A stretch of 54,241 nucleotides of DNA from contig CACXLJ010000032.1 in NCBI GenBank assembly GCA_902768435.1, forward strand, positions 1-54,241, read 5' to 3'. Origin of the DNA: an uncultured Bacteroidales bacterium. GTDB lineage: Bacteria > Bacteroidota > Bacteroidia > Bacteroidales > Muribaculaceae. Each line of letters begins with the position of its first letter. The stretch's first letter is position 1. The notes beneath the pieces were generated by a model, which saw nothing but the letters and a program-made list of their open reading frames with translations, was not told the DNA's origin and ran no database searches. This document shows, piece by piece, positions 5,480 to 13,630 of this stretch. A program made the position numbers and the translations under genes.

Positions 5480-7635
5480 GCGATGTAGAGTTTATCGTCC
5501 TTGAGTTTCACAGTAGCCTTGCCGCCGTCCTTGAGTCGGCCGAAGAGGATTTCGCGCATGAGCAGGGTCTTGAGCTGCTGCAAAATGACGCGGTCCATCT
5601 CGCGGGCGCCGAATTCCTTGGAGTAGCCCTGCTGGAGCAGGTGCTCGTGAGCGTCCTTCGAGAGTTTCATGGTCACCTTCTTGGCCTTGAGCATTGTAGA
5701 GAGTTCACGCAATTTCTTGTCAAGGATGAGGCTTGCCATGTTGCGGTCCATGTCGTTGAACACCACGATTCCCGAGAGTCGGTTGATGAACTCAGGCTTG
5801 AAGGTCTTTTTCACCTGCTTGAGCATGGCGCTGCCCGTGGTGACGGTAGAGGCAAAGCCTACCGAGGCCTGTGCGGCAAACTGTGCGCCTGCATTGCTCG
5901 TCATGATGAGCACCACATTGCGGAAGAAGGCTTTGCGTCCCTTGTTATCGGTGAGCACACCATAGTCCATGACCTGGAGCAGGATGTTGAAGATATCGGG
6001 GTGTGCTTTCTCGATTTCGTCGAGCAGCAGCACGCAGTCGGGCGACTTGCGCACGGCATCGGTGAGCAGTCCGCCATCTTCATAGCCCACATAGCCGGCA
6101 GGGGAACCGATGAGTTTGGCGACGGTGTGCTTTTCGACATACTCGCTCATGTCGAAGCGAATGAGCTGCACGCCCATCTCCTTGGCGAGCACTTTGGCTA
6201 CCTCGGTCTTGCCCACGCCTGTGGGTCCCACGAAGAGCAGGCTGGCGAGCGGTTTGGTCTCGTCGGTGAGTCCGGCCTTGGATAACTGGACTGCTTCGAC
6301 CACACTGCGCAGAGCCTCGTCCTGACCATAGATGACGCTGTTCATGCGCAGGTAGAGATTCTCGAGGTTGGTGTTGTCGTTCTCTTTCATGGCGAGGGCA
6401 TCGATCTTGCTCACCTTGGCGAGCACATCGGCAATGAGTTGCTTGTCGACGGTCTTGCTGCGACGGCCCTTCATGTTGACAAAGGCACCTGCCTCGTCGA
6501 TGAGGTCAATGGCCTTGTCGGGCAGGTAGCGGTCGTTGATGTAGCGAGCGCTTGCCTTGACGGCAAACTCAATGGCATCATCGTTATATTTTACATGGTG
6601 GAACGCCTCGTAGTTGGGTTTCAGTTCCTGCAGAATCTTGATAGTCTCGTCGATCGAGGGCTCGACGATGTCGATGGTCTGGAAGCGGCGAATCAGGCCC
6701 TTGCTCCTGGCGAGGTTGCGGTTATACTCCTCATAGGTGGTGGCGCCAATGAAGCGCACCTTGCCGCCCTCGAGATAGGGCTTGAGCATGTTTGACGCGT
6801 CGAGCGAGCCGCTGCCCGTTTGGCCCGCACCCACCAGGTTGTGAATCTCGTCGATATAGACGATGGCCTTCTCTTCCTGTTCAATGCCCTTCATGATGCG
6901 ATTAATGCGGTCCTCGAAGTCACCGCGGAACTGGGTGCCTGCCACGAGCGAACCGAGTTCGAGTTGATAGATGCGGAAACCCTTGAGCGCATCGGGCACC
7001 TTGCCATCGACGATGCGCTGAGCAAGCCCATAAACGATGGCCGTCTTGCCTACACCGGGTTCGCCAATGTGCAGCGGGTTGTTCTTATCCTTGCGGCAGA
7101 GCACCTGAATGGTGCGTTCGAGTTCGTCGTCGCGTCCAATGAGCGGATTGTGGCTGGAGAGGTTATCGTTGATGCAGACGAGCAAGTCTTTCCAGTTGCT
7201 GCTGCCAGCCTGTTTCGGTGCAGCACCTACCGCCGGTTCTAAAGGCAGGGAAGCAGGTGAGGTGTGATAGTTGTCGATGAGTTTTCTCAAGAAGGTGGCA
7301 TCGTCGCCATTGATGGCAAGCATGATGTAGAAGCCAGCCCAGCAGTCTTCGTAATCGAGAATTTGGTGAATGGCCTGATCGAGCAGATAAGAGTTCTCGG
7401 GGAAGTAAGATTGACCCTCGGGCACTTTATCCATCTTTTGGATTTCCTGCCAGATGGCATCCTTGGTTGACTGGATGTCGGCATCAGGGTTGCAAGCCAT
7501 AATGGCATTGGTGAATTTCTTGTCATCTAGCATTACAAAGACAACATGCTCGGGTGTGATGAACTCGCTTCGTTCTAGTTGGGCAAGTTGGGTAGCATCG
7601 TCGAAGATAATATGTAGTTTTTTGGAAAAGTTCAT
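5476..7635 (-). CDS. clpA: ATP-dependent Clp protease ATP-binding subunit ClpA
   Basis: A 719-residue AAA+ unfoldase that feeds substrates to ClpP (not in this window). Domains: Clp N-domain (about 1-140, the ClpS-docking region); first AAA+ module with Walker A GEPGVGKT at 191-198 and Walker B KAIVYIDE at 257-264; second module with Walker A GPTGVGKT at 470-477 and Walker B VLLLDE at 535-540. The ClpP-contact loop is present as VGF (592-594), a variant of the usual IGL/IGF tripeptide. The short middle region without a ClpB-type coiled coil separates it from ClpB and ClpC. It begins 12 bp after clpS and ends overlapping aat, so all three are probably one transcript. Confidence 0.95.
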   Translation of the reverse strand: MNFSKKLHIIFDDATQLAQLERSEFITPEHVVFVMLDDKKFTNAIMACNPDADIQSTKDAIWQEIQKMDKVPEGQSYFPENSYLLDQAIHQILDYEDCWAGFYIMLAINGDDATFLRKLIDNYHTSPASLPLEPAVGAAPKQAGSSNWKDLLVCINDNLSSHNPLIGRDDELERTIQVLCRKDKNNPLHIGEPGVGKTAIVYGLAQRIVDGKVPDALKGFRIYQLELGSLVAGTQFRGDFEDRINRIMKGIEQEEKAIVYIDEIHNLVGAGQTGSGSLDASNMLKPYLEGGKVRFIGATTYEEYNRNLARSKGLIRRFQTIDIVEPSIDETIKILQELKPNYEAFHHVKYNDDAIEFAVKASARYINDRYLPDKAIDLIDEAGAFVNMKGRRSKTVDKQLIADVLAKVSKIDALAMKENDNTNLENLYLRMNSVIYGQDEALRSVVEAVQLSKAGLTDETKPLASLLFVGPTGVGKTEVAKVLAKEMGVQLIRFDMSEYVEKHTVAKLIGSPAGYVGYEDGGLLTDAVRKSPDCVLLLDEIEKAHPDIFNILLQVMDYGVLTDNKGRKAFFRNVVLIMTSNAGAQFAAQASVGFASTVTTGSAMLKQVKKTFKPEFINRLSGIVVFNDMDRNMASLILDKKLRELSTMLKAKKVTMKLSKDAHEHLLQQGYSKEFGAREMDRVILQQLKTLLMREILFGRLKDGGKATVKLKDDKLYIA

Positions 7636-7647
7636 TTTGATTCAATT

Positions 7648-7974
7648 TTAGGCTTCTTCTACTGTGATTTTTAACGGGAATCCCTCGTGGCGTGCTATGG
7701 CTGTGGCCCTGTTAGCCTTCGACATCGCCATGTCGAACGAGTAGGAACCAACGACTGCGGAACCCTCGTGGTGCACTTTGAGCATGAGTGCAGTGGCCTC
7801 GGCCTGCGGTTTGTTGAAAACCACCATGAGCACCGAGACGACAAAATCGGTCGTGGTGAAATCGTCGTTGAAGAAGATGACATGGAACTGAAGCGGCTCA
7901 TCGATTTTTGCTTTGCTCAGTTCTTTTACGTCTGCGCCTGTGCTGGTGCTGTTGGAGGTTCGTTTTTTAGCCAT
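7648..7974 (-). CDS. clpS: ClpS adaptor for N-degron substrates
   Basis: A 108-residue adaptor that binds Leu, Phe, Tyr or Trp at protein N-termini and delivers them to ClpA. The ligand pocket signature FFNDDFT (Asn36, Asp37, Asp38) and the helix LMLKVHHEG with the pocket histidine are present. The first ~25 residues are a flexible Ser/Thr/Lys-rich tail, as in other ClpS proteins. It is the first gene of clpS-clpA-aat. Directly before the start codon lie four 7-bp tandem repeats and then six 9-bp repeats, so its leader is unusual. No TAnnTTTG promoter was seen upstream. Confidence 0.95.
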   Translation of the reverse strand: MAKKRTSNSTSTGADVKELSKAKIDEPLQFHVIFFNDDFTTTDFVVSVLMVVFNKPQAEATALMLKVHHEGSAVVGSYSFDMAMSKANRATAIARHEGFPLKITVEEA

Positions 7975-7982
7975 GCCTATGA

Positions 7983-8010
7983 GTTGTCAGTTATCAGTTG
8001 TGAGTTGTGA
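7983..8010. repeat. Four 7-bp tandem repeats (GTTGTSA type)
   Basis: Units GTTGTCA, GTTATCA, GTTGTGA, GTTGTGA at 7983-8010, followed by GTTTTTT. They lie 8 bp before the clpS start on its upstream side. A similar run occurs at 30062-30085. Confidence 0.8.
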
Positions 8011-8017
8011 GTTTTTT

Positions 8018-8071
8018 GGGAAAACCGGGAAGGTTGGGAAAAGTGGGAAAGTTGGGAAGATTGGGAAAAGT
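8018..8071. repeat. Six 9-bp tandem repeats (GGGAARRNT type)
   Basis: Six adjacent 9-mers start at 8018, 8027, 8036, 8045, 8054 and 8063, each beginning GGGAA. Two further units (8147-8155, 8156-8164) run into the fcl stop codon. Related units at 10404-10440 lie upstream of gmd. Confidence 0.85.
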
Positions 8072-8146
8072 TTCAATGCCCTTCGGGCACCGCACACCGC
8101 CTAAAGGCGACTTTTGCTTTGAAATTTTCCCGAGCCCTTCGGGGTT
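8072..8146. repeat. Cluster of short GC-rich hairpins downstream of fcl
   Basis: GCCCTTCGGGC near 8078-8088, GCCTAAAGGC near 8099-8108 and GCCCTTCGGGG near 8135-8144 are tight palindromes between the 9-bp arrays. They could form the 3' end of the fcl transcript, though no clear T-run follows. The shared word CCCTTCGGG suggests a REP-like element. Confidence 0.5.
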
Positions 8147-8159
8147 GGGAAAAATGGGA

Positions 8160-9233
8160 TTAATGAGAAATATACCAGTTGTAGAGCGCAGGAACGCCAT
8201 CTTCGATTTCCATGGAGTGGCGCCAGCCCAGCGCGTGGAGTTTGGAAACATCGGTGAGTTTGCGCAGGGTGCCATCGGGTTTTGAGGCATCCCACTTAAT
8301 TGCGCCCTGATAACCCACTGCTTTCTTGACGAGCTGTGCGAGCTCGAAGATGGTGATTTCCTTGCCGCTGCCTATGTTGATGTGGCAGTTGCGCACCTCG
8401 GGGTCGGTGCCTCGCACATCGTCGAAGTCGATGTGTTCCAGGCAGTAGACGCTGGCATCGGCCATGTCCTCGCTCCATAGGAACTCGCGTATGGGCTTGC
8501 CTGTGCCCCACAACGAGAGGCTGTCGCGGTCAATACCGTATTTTGCAAGCATGGCTATGATTTCCTGTTCGGTGGCAGTGCCGTCGAGACCCTCGACGGG
8601 GCGTTTCTGGAGGTCGGTGCGGATGGCCTCGAAATCGCCCTCGTTGAGCAGGCGTGCCAGATGCATCTTGCGAATCATGGCAGGCAGCACATGGCTCGTC
8701 TCGAGGTTGAAGTTGTCGTTAGGCCCGTAGAGGTTGGTGGGCATCACGGCAATGTAGTTGGTGCCATACTGAAGGTTGAAGCTCTCGCACATCTTGAGCC
8801 CGGCAATCTTGGCGATGGCGTAGGGCTCGTTGGTGTACTCCAGCGGAGCTGTGAGCAGAGCGTCCTCGGGTATGGGTTGAGGGGCCTCGCGGGGATAAAT
8901 GCAGGTGCTGCCCAAGAAGAGCAGCTTCTTGACATTGTGGCGAAAACTCTCGCCGATGACATTCTGCTGAATCTGCAAGTTCTGGTAGATGAAGTCGGCG
9001 CGGTACTTGAGGTTGGCCATGATGCCACCCACATGGGCCGCGGCGAGGACCACATACTCGGGCTGTTCCTCGTCGAAGAACTGCTTGACTGCAACGGCAT
9101 CCATGAGGTCGAGTTCGTGATGGGTGCGCCCGACAAGATTATTGTAGCCTTTCTTGAGCAGGTTGTTCCAGATGGCAGAGCCGACGAGTCCGCGATGGCC
9201 GGCTACATATATTTTGCTGTCTTTATTCATCAT
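8160..9233 (-). CDS. fcl: GDP-L-fucose synthase
   Basis: A 357-residue short-chain dehydrogenase-type epimerase/reductase that converts GDP-4-keto-6-deoxymannose to GDP-L-fucose with NADPH. The Rossmann motif GHRGLVG is at 12-18. The catalytic Ser109 (GSTCIYP), Tyr138 and Lys142 (YAIAK) are present. It is longer than the E. coli enzyme because of an insertion near residues 195-235, which I recall as common in Bacteroides-type Fcl. A second ATG lies at the next codon. It starts 11 bp after gmd, and together the two make GDP-fucose for surface polysaccharide or glycoprotein fucosylation. The 9-bp repeat array runs up to its stop codon. Confidence 0.95.
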   Translation of the reverse strand: MMNKDSKIYVAGHRGLVGSAIWNNLLKKGYNNLVGRTHHELDLMDAVAVKQFFDEEQPEYVVLAAAHVGGIMANLKYRADFIYQNLQIQQNVIGESFRHNVKKLLFLGSTCIYPREAPQPIPEDALLTAPLEYTNEPYAIAKIAGLKMCESFNLQYGTNYIAVMPTNLYGPNDNFNLETSHVLPAMIRKMHLARLLNEGDFEAIRTDLQKRPVEGLDGTATEQEIIAMLAKYGIDRDSLSLWGTGKPIREFLWSEDMADASVYCLEHIDFDDVRGTDPEVRNCHINIGSGKEITIFELAQLVKKAVGYQGAIKWDASKPDGTLRKLTDVSKLHALGWRHSMEIEDGVPALYNWYISH

Positions 9234-9244
9234 GTGATTCGATT

Positions 9245-10312
9245 TTATTGTGTGACTTGTTTCATGTCGGCATCGACCATGATCTTCACGAGTTGTTCAA
9301 ATGTGGTCTGCCGAGGATTCCATCCCAGCTTTTCCTTGGCCTTGGCGGGGTCGCCCAGCAATTGCTCGACCTCGGTGGGACGGAAATACTTCGGGTCCAC
9401 TTCCACTAGTACTTTGCCAGTGGCTGTATCAATGCCTTTCTCGTCGATGCCCTCGCCCTGCCACTGCAGGTTGATGCCTGCATGCTTGAAGGCGAGCGTG
9501 CAGAATTCGCGCACGGTGTGATACTCGCCAGTAGCAATTACGAAGTCGTCGGGCTCCGGCTGCTGAAGTATGAGCCACATGCACTCGACATAGTCTCGGG
9601 CATAACCCCAGTCGCGCTTGGCATTGAGGTTGCCCAAGTAGAGCTTGTCTTGCTTGCCGTGGGCAATGCGTGCTGCGGCGAGGGTAATCTTGCGAGTCAC
9701 GAAGGTCTCGCCTCGTCGTTCGCTCTCGTGGTTGAATAGTATGCCGTTGGCGCAATACATGCCATAGGCCTCACGGTAGTTGCGCATGATCCAGTAGGCA
9801 TAGAGTTTGGCGGCTGCATAGGGACTGCGGGGATAGAATGGGGTGTTTTCGTTTTGTGGCACCTCCTGCACCTTGCCATAGAGTTCGCTGGTGCTGGCTT
9901 GATAGATGCGGGTGCAATGGGCTCGGCCGGCGATGCGCACACCCTCGAGCAGACGCAGAGTGCCCACGGCATCGGTCTCGGCCGTGTATTCGGGCACCTC
10001 AAACGATACCTTCACATGGCTCTGTGCGGCGAGGTTGTAGATTTCGTCGGGTTTGACCTCCATGATAAGGCGGATGAGCGAACTGGAGTCGGTCATGTCG
10101 CCATAGTGCAGGTTGATGAGCCGCTTCTGTTTCATGTCGCGCACCCACTCGTCGAGGTAGAGATGCTCGATGCGGCCAGTGTTGAAACTGCTGCTGCGGC
10201 GAATGATGCCGTGCACTTCATAGCCTTTCTCGAGCAGGAACTCGGCGAGGTAACTGCCATCCTGTCCTGTGATGCCCGTGATGAGGGCCACCTTCTGATT
10301 ATTGTCGTTCAT
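9245..10312 (-). CDS. gmd: GDP-mannose 4,6-dehydratase
   Basis: A 355-residue NADP-dependent dehydratase catalysing the first step from GDP-mannose to GDP-L-fucose. Visible are the nucleotide-binding [10 protein letters not shown] (13-22), the active-site segment STSELYG (140-146, including Thr141 and Glu143) and Tyr165-x3-Lys169 in [27 protein letters not shown] and [11 protein letters not shown] are also typical. Length and motifs match the family throughout. It is the first gene of the gmd-fcl pair. No glycosyltransferase or mannose-1-phosphate guanylyltransferase lies nearby, so GDP-mannose must come from elsewhere. Confidence 0.96.
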   Translation of the reverse strand: MNDNNQKVALITGITGQDGSYLAEFLLEKGYEVHGIIRRSSSFNTGRIEHLYLDEWVRDMKQKRLINLHYGDMTDSSSLIRLIMEVKPDEIYNLAAQSHVKVSFEVPEYTAETDAVGTLRLLEGVRIAGRAHCTRIYQASTSELYGKVQEVPQNENTPFYPRSPYAAAKLYAYWIMRNYREAYGMYCANGILFNHESERRGETFVTRKITLAAARIAHGKQDKLYLGNLNAKRDWGYARDYVECMWLILQQPEPDDFVIATGEYHTVREFCTLAFKHAGINLQWQGEGIDEKGIDTATGKVLVEVDPKYFRPTEVEQLLGDPAKAKEKLGWNPRQTTFEQLVKIMVDADMKQVTQ

Positions 10313-10338
10313 AATGCTGATGAATTTCTTGTAAAATG

Positions 10339-10346
10339 CAAAGATA
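10339..10346 (-). promoter_or_regulatory. -7 element of the gmd-fcl operon
   Basis: TATCTTTG on the minus strand (10346-10339) matches TAnnTTTG. At the -33 position TTC stands in place of TTG. The predicted leader is about 22 nt. Confidence 0.45.
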
Positions 10347-10403
10347 CGAAAAATGCGTCAGTATGAGAAACTCCAAGCAACTTTTTGGATAAATGATTCT
10401 TTT

Positions 10404-10440
10404 GGGAATCTTGGGAATTTTGGGAAAACGGGGAAAAAGT
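10404..10440. repeat. 9-bp repeat array upstream of gmd
   Basis: Units GGGAATCTT (10404), GGGAATTTT (10413), GGGAAAACG (10422) and a 10-bp GGGAAAAAGT (10431). They have the same register and strand as the array at 8018-8071, so the gmd-fcl pair is bracketed by the two. Confidence 0.75.
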
Positions 10441-10457
10441 GGAATTTTGAGTGTGAA

Positions 10458-11648
10458 TCAGGATACCCATGAGGGTAGTGTGAGCAACTCGGGTGAGATG
10501 TTGACCTTGTAGGCTTGACCTTTCTTGCCCTTGATGCAGTAGTTCTCGGCAATGTCTTGCTTTTTGATGACCGTCTTGAAACACCTGTTAATTTTGGAGA
10601 TGTATTCGCTCAGGGTGTTGTTGAGCGGGTTGCAGAGGTTGTCGATGGTGTTCTTTGCCAGTTTTTCGTCGCGCCCGGGCTTCACCACCGAGTAGATGTT
10701 CATGAGTTCGTCGCGGTAGTGGTCGAAGTCCTTGAGCACGATGCCGTCGGTGTGATGGTTGAGGAAGAGAATGTAGATGGCCTTGTGCAAGGCGGGCATT
10801 TTCACATTGAGTTCGTCGTAGTGGGGCAGCACGATGTCGGTGTCGTTGTTGACAACAATGGGACTGATTTTGTCGGGGGCGATGATGAACTTGCCGCTGA
10901 TGTGCTCTTGAATGATTTTTGATGGATCGGTGTGATAGGTGAGCACATAGTTGAGCACCGCCTGCTTAAGTTCTTCGAGGGCCCGTTGCTGTTCACTATC
11001 GATGTCAGAAAGTTCCTTTTGCTCATTCAGGGTGAGAAGGTCGAGGTGGGCTTCAGGTTCGCTCGCTTCATCAGTTTCTTCTAAGAGGCCACCTGGTATT
11101 CTCTTCTTTAACCACCGAGTTAACTTTTTAGGGCGTTTTTTGGTCTCGGTGCTCTCGGGCATGAATGAAGGCACAGGTACTTCAAGATTATGCAGGACAC
11201 TCACTTCACCGTAGTCAGTTTCCTCTTTACTGTCATATAAGATATTGGGCTGGGGTGTGATGATGAGGTCACCGCTGTCGGTGTTGGTAACATCAGAAAC
11301 AGCAAGGAAGAACTTGTCGATGTAGCTGACAAGCTCTCCAGAAGCCATGAAACTCCATTCGGGCGGCAACAGGAAAATGACATAGGCCTCATTGTCGATA
11401 TTACCGATGTTGAAGCGCTTGGCAAAGATAACCGCTTCGTGCTTCTGGTATTTTTCCGGAACATTATCCCAGCGGGTTGGGATAATGGTGAAATCGGGGA
11501 CTGATTTTGAGCGTCTGCATCCGTGGATGTATTCGCTCAGCATAGTGAACTCGCTATAGTTAGAACGCAATGAGTTTATGCCATAAAGAAAGGAATCGGG
11601 TTTGATGGCATAGTATATGGTGCCGAATAGCAGTTGTTGGGGGTCCAT
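10458..11648 (-). CDS. Protein of unknown function with conserved C-terminal region
   Basis: A 396-residue soluble protein without signal peptide. The N-terminal half (1-160) is uncharacterised. Residues 165-195 form a basic linker (KKRPKKLTRWLKKR) followed by an acidic stretch (EETDEASEPEAHLD). The C-terminal region has a beta-strand lead (SGKFIIAPDKISPIVV), a helical part (MPALHKAIYILFLNHHTDGI) and an end part INRCFKTVI...NYCIKGKKGQAYKV. From memory, this C-terminal layout recurs in unnamed Bacteroidetes proteins, often near regulators. It lies 112 bp downstream of the VWA-domain gene on the same strand but beyond a terminator. It may still be expressed by read-through. No function is assigned. 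Confidence 0.8.
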   Translation of the reverse strand: MDPQQLLFGTIYYAIKPDSFLYGINSLRSNYSEFTMLSEYIHGCRRSKSVPDFTIIPTRWDNVPEKYQKHEAVIFAKRFNIGNIDNEAYVIFLLPPEWSFMASGELVSYIDKFFLAVSDVTNTDSGDLIITPQPNILYDSKEETDYGEVSVLHNLEVPVPSFMPESTETKKRPKKLTRWLKKRIPGGLLEETDEASEPEAHLDLLTLNEQKELSDIDSEQQRALEELKQAVLNYVLTYHTDPSKIIQEHISGKFIIAPDKISPIVVNNDTDIVLPHYDELNVKMPALHKAIYILFLNHHTDGIVLKDFDHYRDELMNIYSVVKPGRDEKLAKNTIDNLCNPLNNTLSEYISKINRCFKTVIKKQDIAENYCIKGKKGQAYKVNISPELLTLPSWVS

Positions 11649-11666
11649 AATGAGATATTTAAGATG

Positions 11667-11695
11667 AAAAAAGGGTGAAACCGAAGTGTCACCCT
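11667..11695 (-). terminator. Terminator of the VWA-domain gene
   Basis: Arms AGGGTGA (11672-11678) and TCACCCT (11689-11695), 10-nt loop, followed on the minus strand by six T (11672-11667). It lies 65 bp past the VWA stop and 19 bp before the next gene. Confidence 0.7.
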
Positions 11696-11760
11696 ATAAG
11701 AAAAGCAATTTTTATGCCAAAACCCTCACGTTATTCAAATTATTTGTCGAGATGACGCGA

Positions 11761-12438
11761 TTAGAGGTCGAAGAATCCTTTGTTGGCTTCTCGCTCGGCT
11801 TGCAGGCGATCTTCATCGCTTTCAAAGACCTGTCTAGAGAGACTAGATTTCAGGAAAGCCCAGTGTGAACGTGAGCGTTTATGCTTTGCAAACATCTCTC
11901 TTGTTCCTGCTTCGGTCTTGTCGAATACCAGTGTGTTGTCGATAGACATTTGTGCTGCGACGGCTTCCACATCGTGGTCGGCACCAATGTAGGCAAACAT
12001 CCAGCCTTCGTTCTTGTAGCGCTCGATGAGGTCCTTGATGGCCTTGCCGCTGTACTCGCGTGAGGCATTTTCATAGCCATCGGTAATGATGGTGACCGCT
12101 GCAGCACCCTTGTTCTCGTTCACGATAGGGTAGAGACGTGTGATGGTGGTGCCGACGGCATCGAAGAGTGGGGTGCAGCAGCAGGGACGGTAGTCGTTAG
12201 GAGTTATGTTGCTCACTTCGGCAATGGGTGTGTTGTCGTAGATGGTGCGCAGTTCACAGCCGCAGAAGGCGACGAGAGTCACGTAGTTGTCTTGTGTGGG
12301 GTCCTTTAATTGGCTTGAGCGGATGCCACCCAAAGTTTCGTTCACACCATCGACGGCTTGCTTTGCAATGGAGGACATAGAACCACTCTTGTCGAGGATA
12401 ATCACATTGTAGATTTTGGTTTTGTTTGTAGTTCCCAT
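11761..12438 (-). CDS. Von Willebrand factor A domain protein
   Basis: A 225-residue cytoplasmic VWA protein. The complete metal-ion-dependent adhesion site is visible: Asp16-x-Ser18-x-Ser20 in DKSGSM, Thr89 in CCTPLFDAVG and Asp120 in TIITDGYENAS. Such single-domain proteins bind partners through Mg2+. Similar TerY-like proteins occur in stress and defence gene sets, but no ter genes are present. Two cysteine-rich spots (CGC at 59-61, CCC at 86-88) stand out. The C-terminus is charged and helical. The frame extends 15 codons upstream, but ATG 12438 fits the family start and follows the -7 element at 12481-12488. The next gene downstream is the 396-residue unknown, a possible partner. Confidence 0.88.
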   Translation of the reverse strand: MGTTNKTKIYNVIILDKSGSMSSIAKQAVDGVNETLGGIRSSQLKDPTQDNYVTLVAFCGCELRTIYDNTPIAEVSNITPNDYRPCCCTPLFDAVGTTITRLYPIVNENKGAAAVTIITDGYENASREYSGKAIKDLIERYKNEGWMFAYIGADHDVEAVAAQMSIDNTLVFDKTEAGTREMFAKHKRSRSHWAFLKSSLSRQVFESDEDRLQAEREANKGFFDL

Positions 12439-12480
12439 TATTGTAATTGTTTTAAAAGTGAATAATTTGGTTTCTTGATG

Positions 12481-12488
12481 CAAATTTA
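12481..12488 (-). promoter_or_regulatory. -7 element for the VWA-domain gene
   Basis: TAAATTTG on the minus strand (12488-12481) matches TAnnTTTG; no TTG at the right distance is seen. The leader would be about 35 nt. Confidence 0.4.
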
Positions 12489-12571
12489 CAATGGAAAAAC
12501 AGGCACATTATTTTTCTGCAACCTTGCAGTTTTTTTCAAGGTAAAACGACACATCTTTCAGGAAAAAGTGG

Positions 12572-12579
12572 TAAGTTTG
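12572..12579 (+). promoter_or_regulatory. -7 element for the alpha/beta hydrolase gene
   Basis: TAAGTTTG at 12572-12579. Transcription near 12585 would place a leader of about 22 nt before ATG 12607 and argues against the longer upstream frame. Confidence 0.4.
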
Positions 12580-12606
12580 TCATGTAAAACTAATATTGAC
12601 AAAAAG

Positions 12607-13614
12607 ATGAAACGAAACGATGCAATAAAGAGGCTGTTGTGCCTACTGATGATGGTGTGTGTGGCCATGCCGTTGTGCGCTCGAAATGCTCAGTCTTGGC
12701 ATGTGATTGATGGCGCGCTGCCCGCAGCTCCCGACTATAACGACATGACGCAATGGTATATGCAAGACCGTAATGCCGAAGCCGATATTTTCTATGTGAT
12801 ATCGACCGAGACTGACGACTATCAGTTGCCTGGTAGCCCGGTGTTCCACTTTGCCGATACCTACAACGAACAGGTGCGTGAGGCTTTTTATGGCGAGATG
12901 GCTGGTGTAGACTATCTGTATAGCGGCAATCTCAACTATTATTCGCCTTACTACCGCCAGTGCACGATGCAGGCATTCATGACCGACAGTGTGCTGTCGA
13001 TGCGTTTGCCACTGGCCGAGGAAGATGTGAGCAGGGCATTCCGTCATTACCTGAAGCACATGAACGGAGGTCGGCCTTTTATTCTTGCCGGTTTCAGCCA
13101 AGGGGCGATGCTGGTGCTGCACTTGTTGCAGGAAATGGACAGTGCGACCTATGACCGCATGATAGCTGCCTATGTGATAGGGGCCAATGTGCCGCAACGG
13201 CTGGTGGACAGCTGTGACAAGATTGTGCCAGCGCAGGGTGCCGATGACACGGGTGTGACCATTTGCTACAACTCGGTGCGCGACCCTGGCTGCGTGCTGC
13301 ACTTGCTTGGCGATGACAATGCGGTGGCCATAAATCCTGTGAACTGGCGCACTGACGCTACGCCAGCCACACTGGTGACGGTTCCCTCGCCTGGTCAGCA
13401 AGAAGGCGTGCAGCGAGCCGATACCCTGACGGTACACCTTGATCCAGCTACGCATCTGCTGCTGGTGGATGGCTTCACAGGCACCAACTATGTGCTACCA
13501 CTCTTTGGCAAGGAGGGCAATTATCACACTCGTGAGTTATGGTTCTACCGCGAGCCGGTGCGCGAGAATATGGCTTTGCGTGCTGCCTCGTATTTTAAAA
13601 ATAAGGTGAAATAA
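12607..13614 (+). CDS. Exported alpha/beta hydrolase (DUF3089-like)
   Basis: A 335-residue protein with a signal peptide (hydrophobic 9-24, ending MPLCARNAQS). The nucleophile elbow GFSQG holds Ser164 (AGFSQGAMLVLHLL), the pattern of serine hydrolases. The layout ADIFYVISTE near the N-terminus and RAFRHYLKHMNGGRPFILAGFSQGA matches proteins I know as DUF3089, of unknown substrate. A catalytic Asp and His are probably further along (one candidate is DPATHLLL), but I cannot fix them by eye. ATG 12607 is preferred over a 44-codon upstream extension that crosses the promoter element. The Nudix hydrolase gene follows 16 bp later, so the two are probably co-transcribed. Confidence 0.82.
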   Translation: MKRNDAIKRLLCLLMMVCVAMPLCARNAQSWHVIDGALPAAPDYNDMTQWYMQDRNAEADIFYVISTETDDYQLPGSPVFHFADTYNEQVREAFYGEMAGVDYLYSGNLNYYSPYYRQCTMQAFMTDSVLSMRLPLAEEDVSRAFRHYLKHMNGGRPFILAGFSQGAMLVLHLLQEMDSATYDRMIAAYVIGANVPQRLVDSCDKIVPAQGADDTGVTICYNSVRDPGCVLHLLGDDNAVAINPVNWRTDATPATLVTVPSPGQQEGVQRADTLTVHLDPATHLLLVDGFTGTNYVLPLFGKEGNYHTRELWFYREPVRENMALRAASYFKNKVK

Positions 13615-13630
13615 TAAATGCAGAACAGAT

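Noticed and set aside
8018..8071. CRISPR-like array
   Set aside because: Units are 9 bp, adjacent and degenerate with no spacers; no cas genes nearby.
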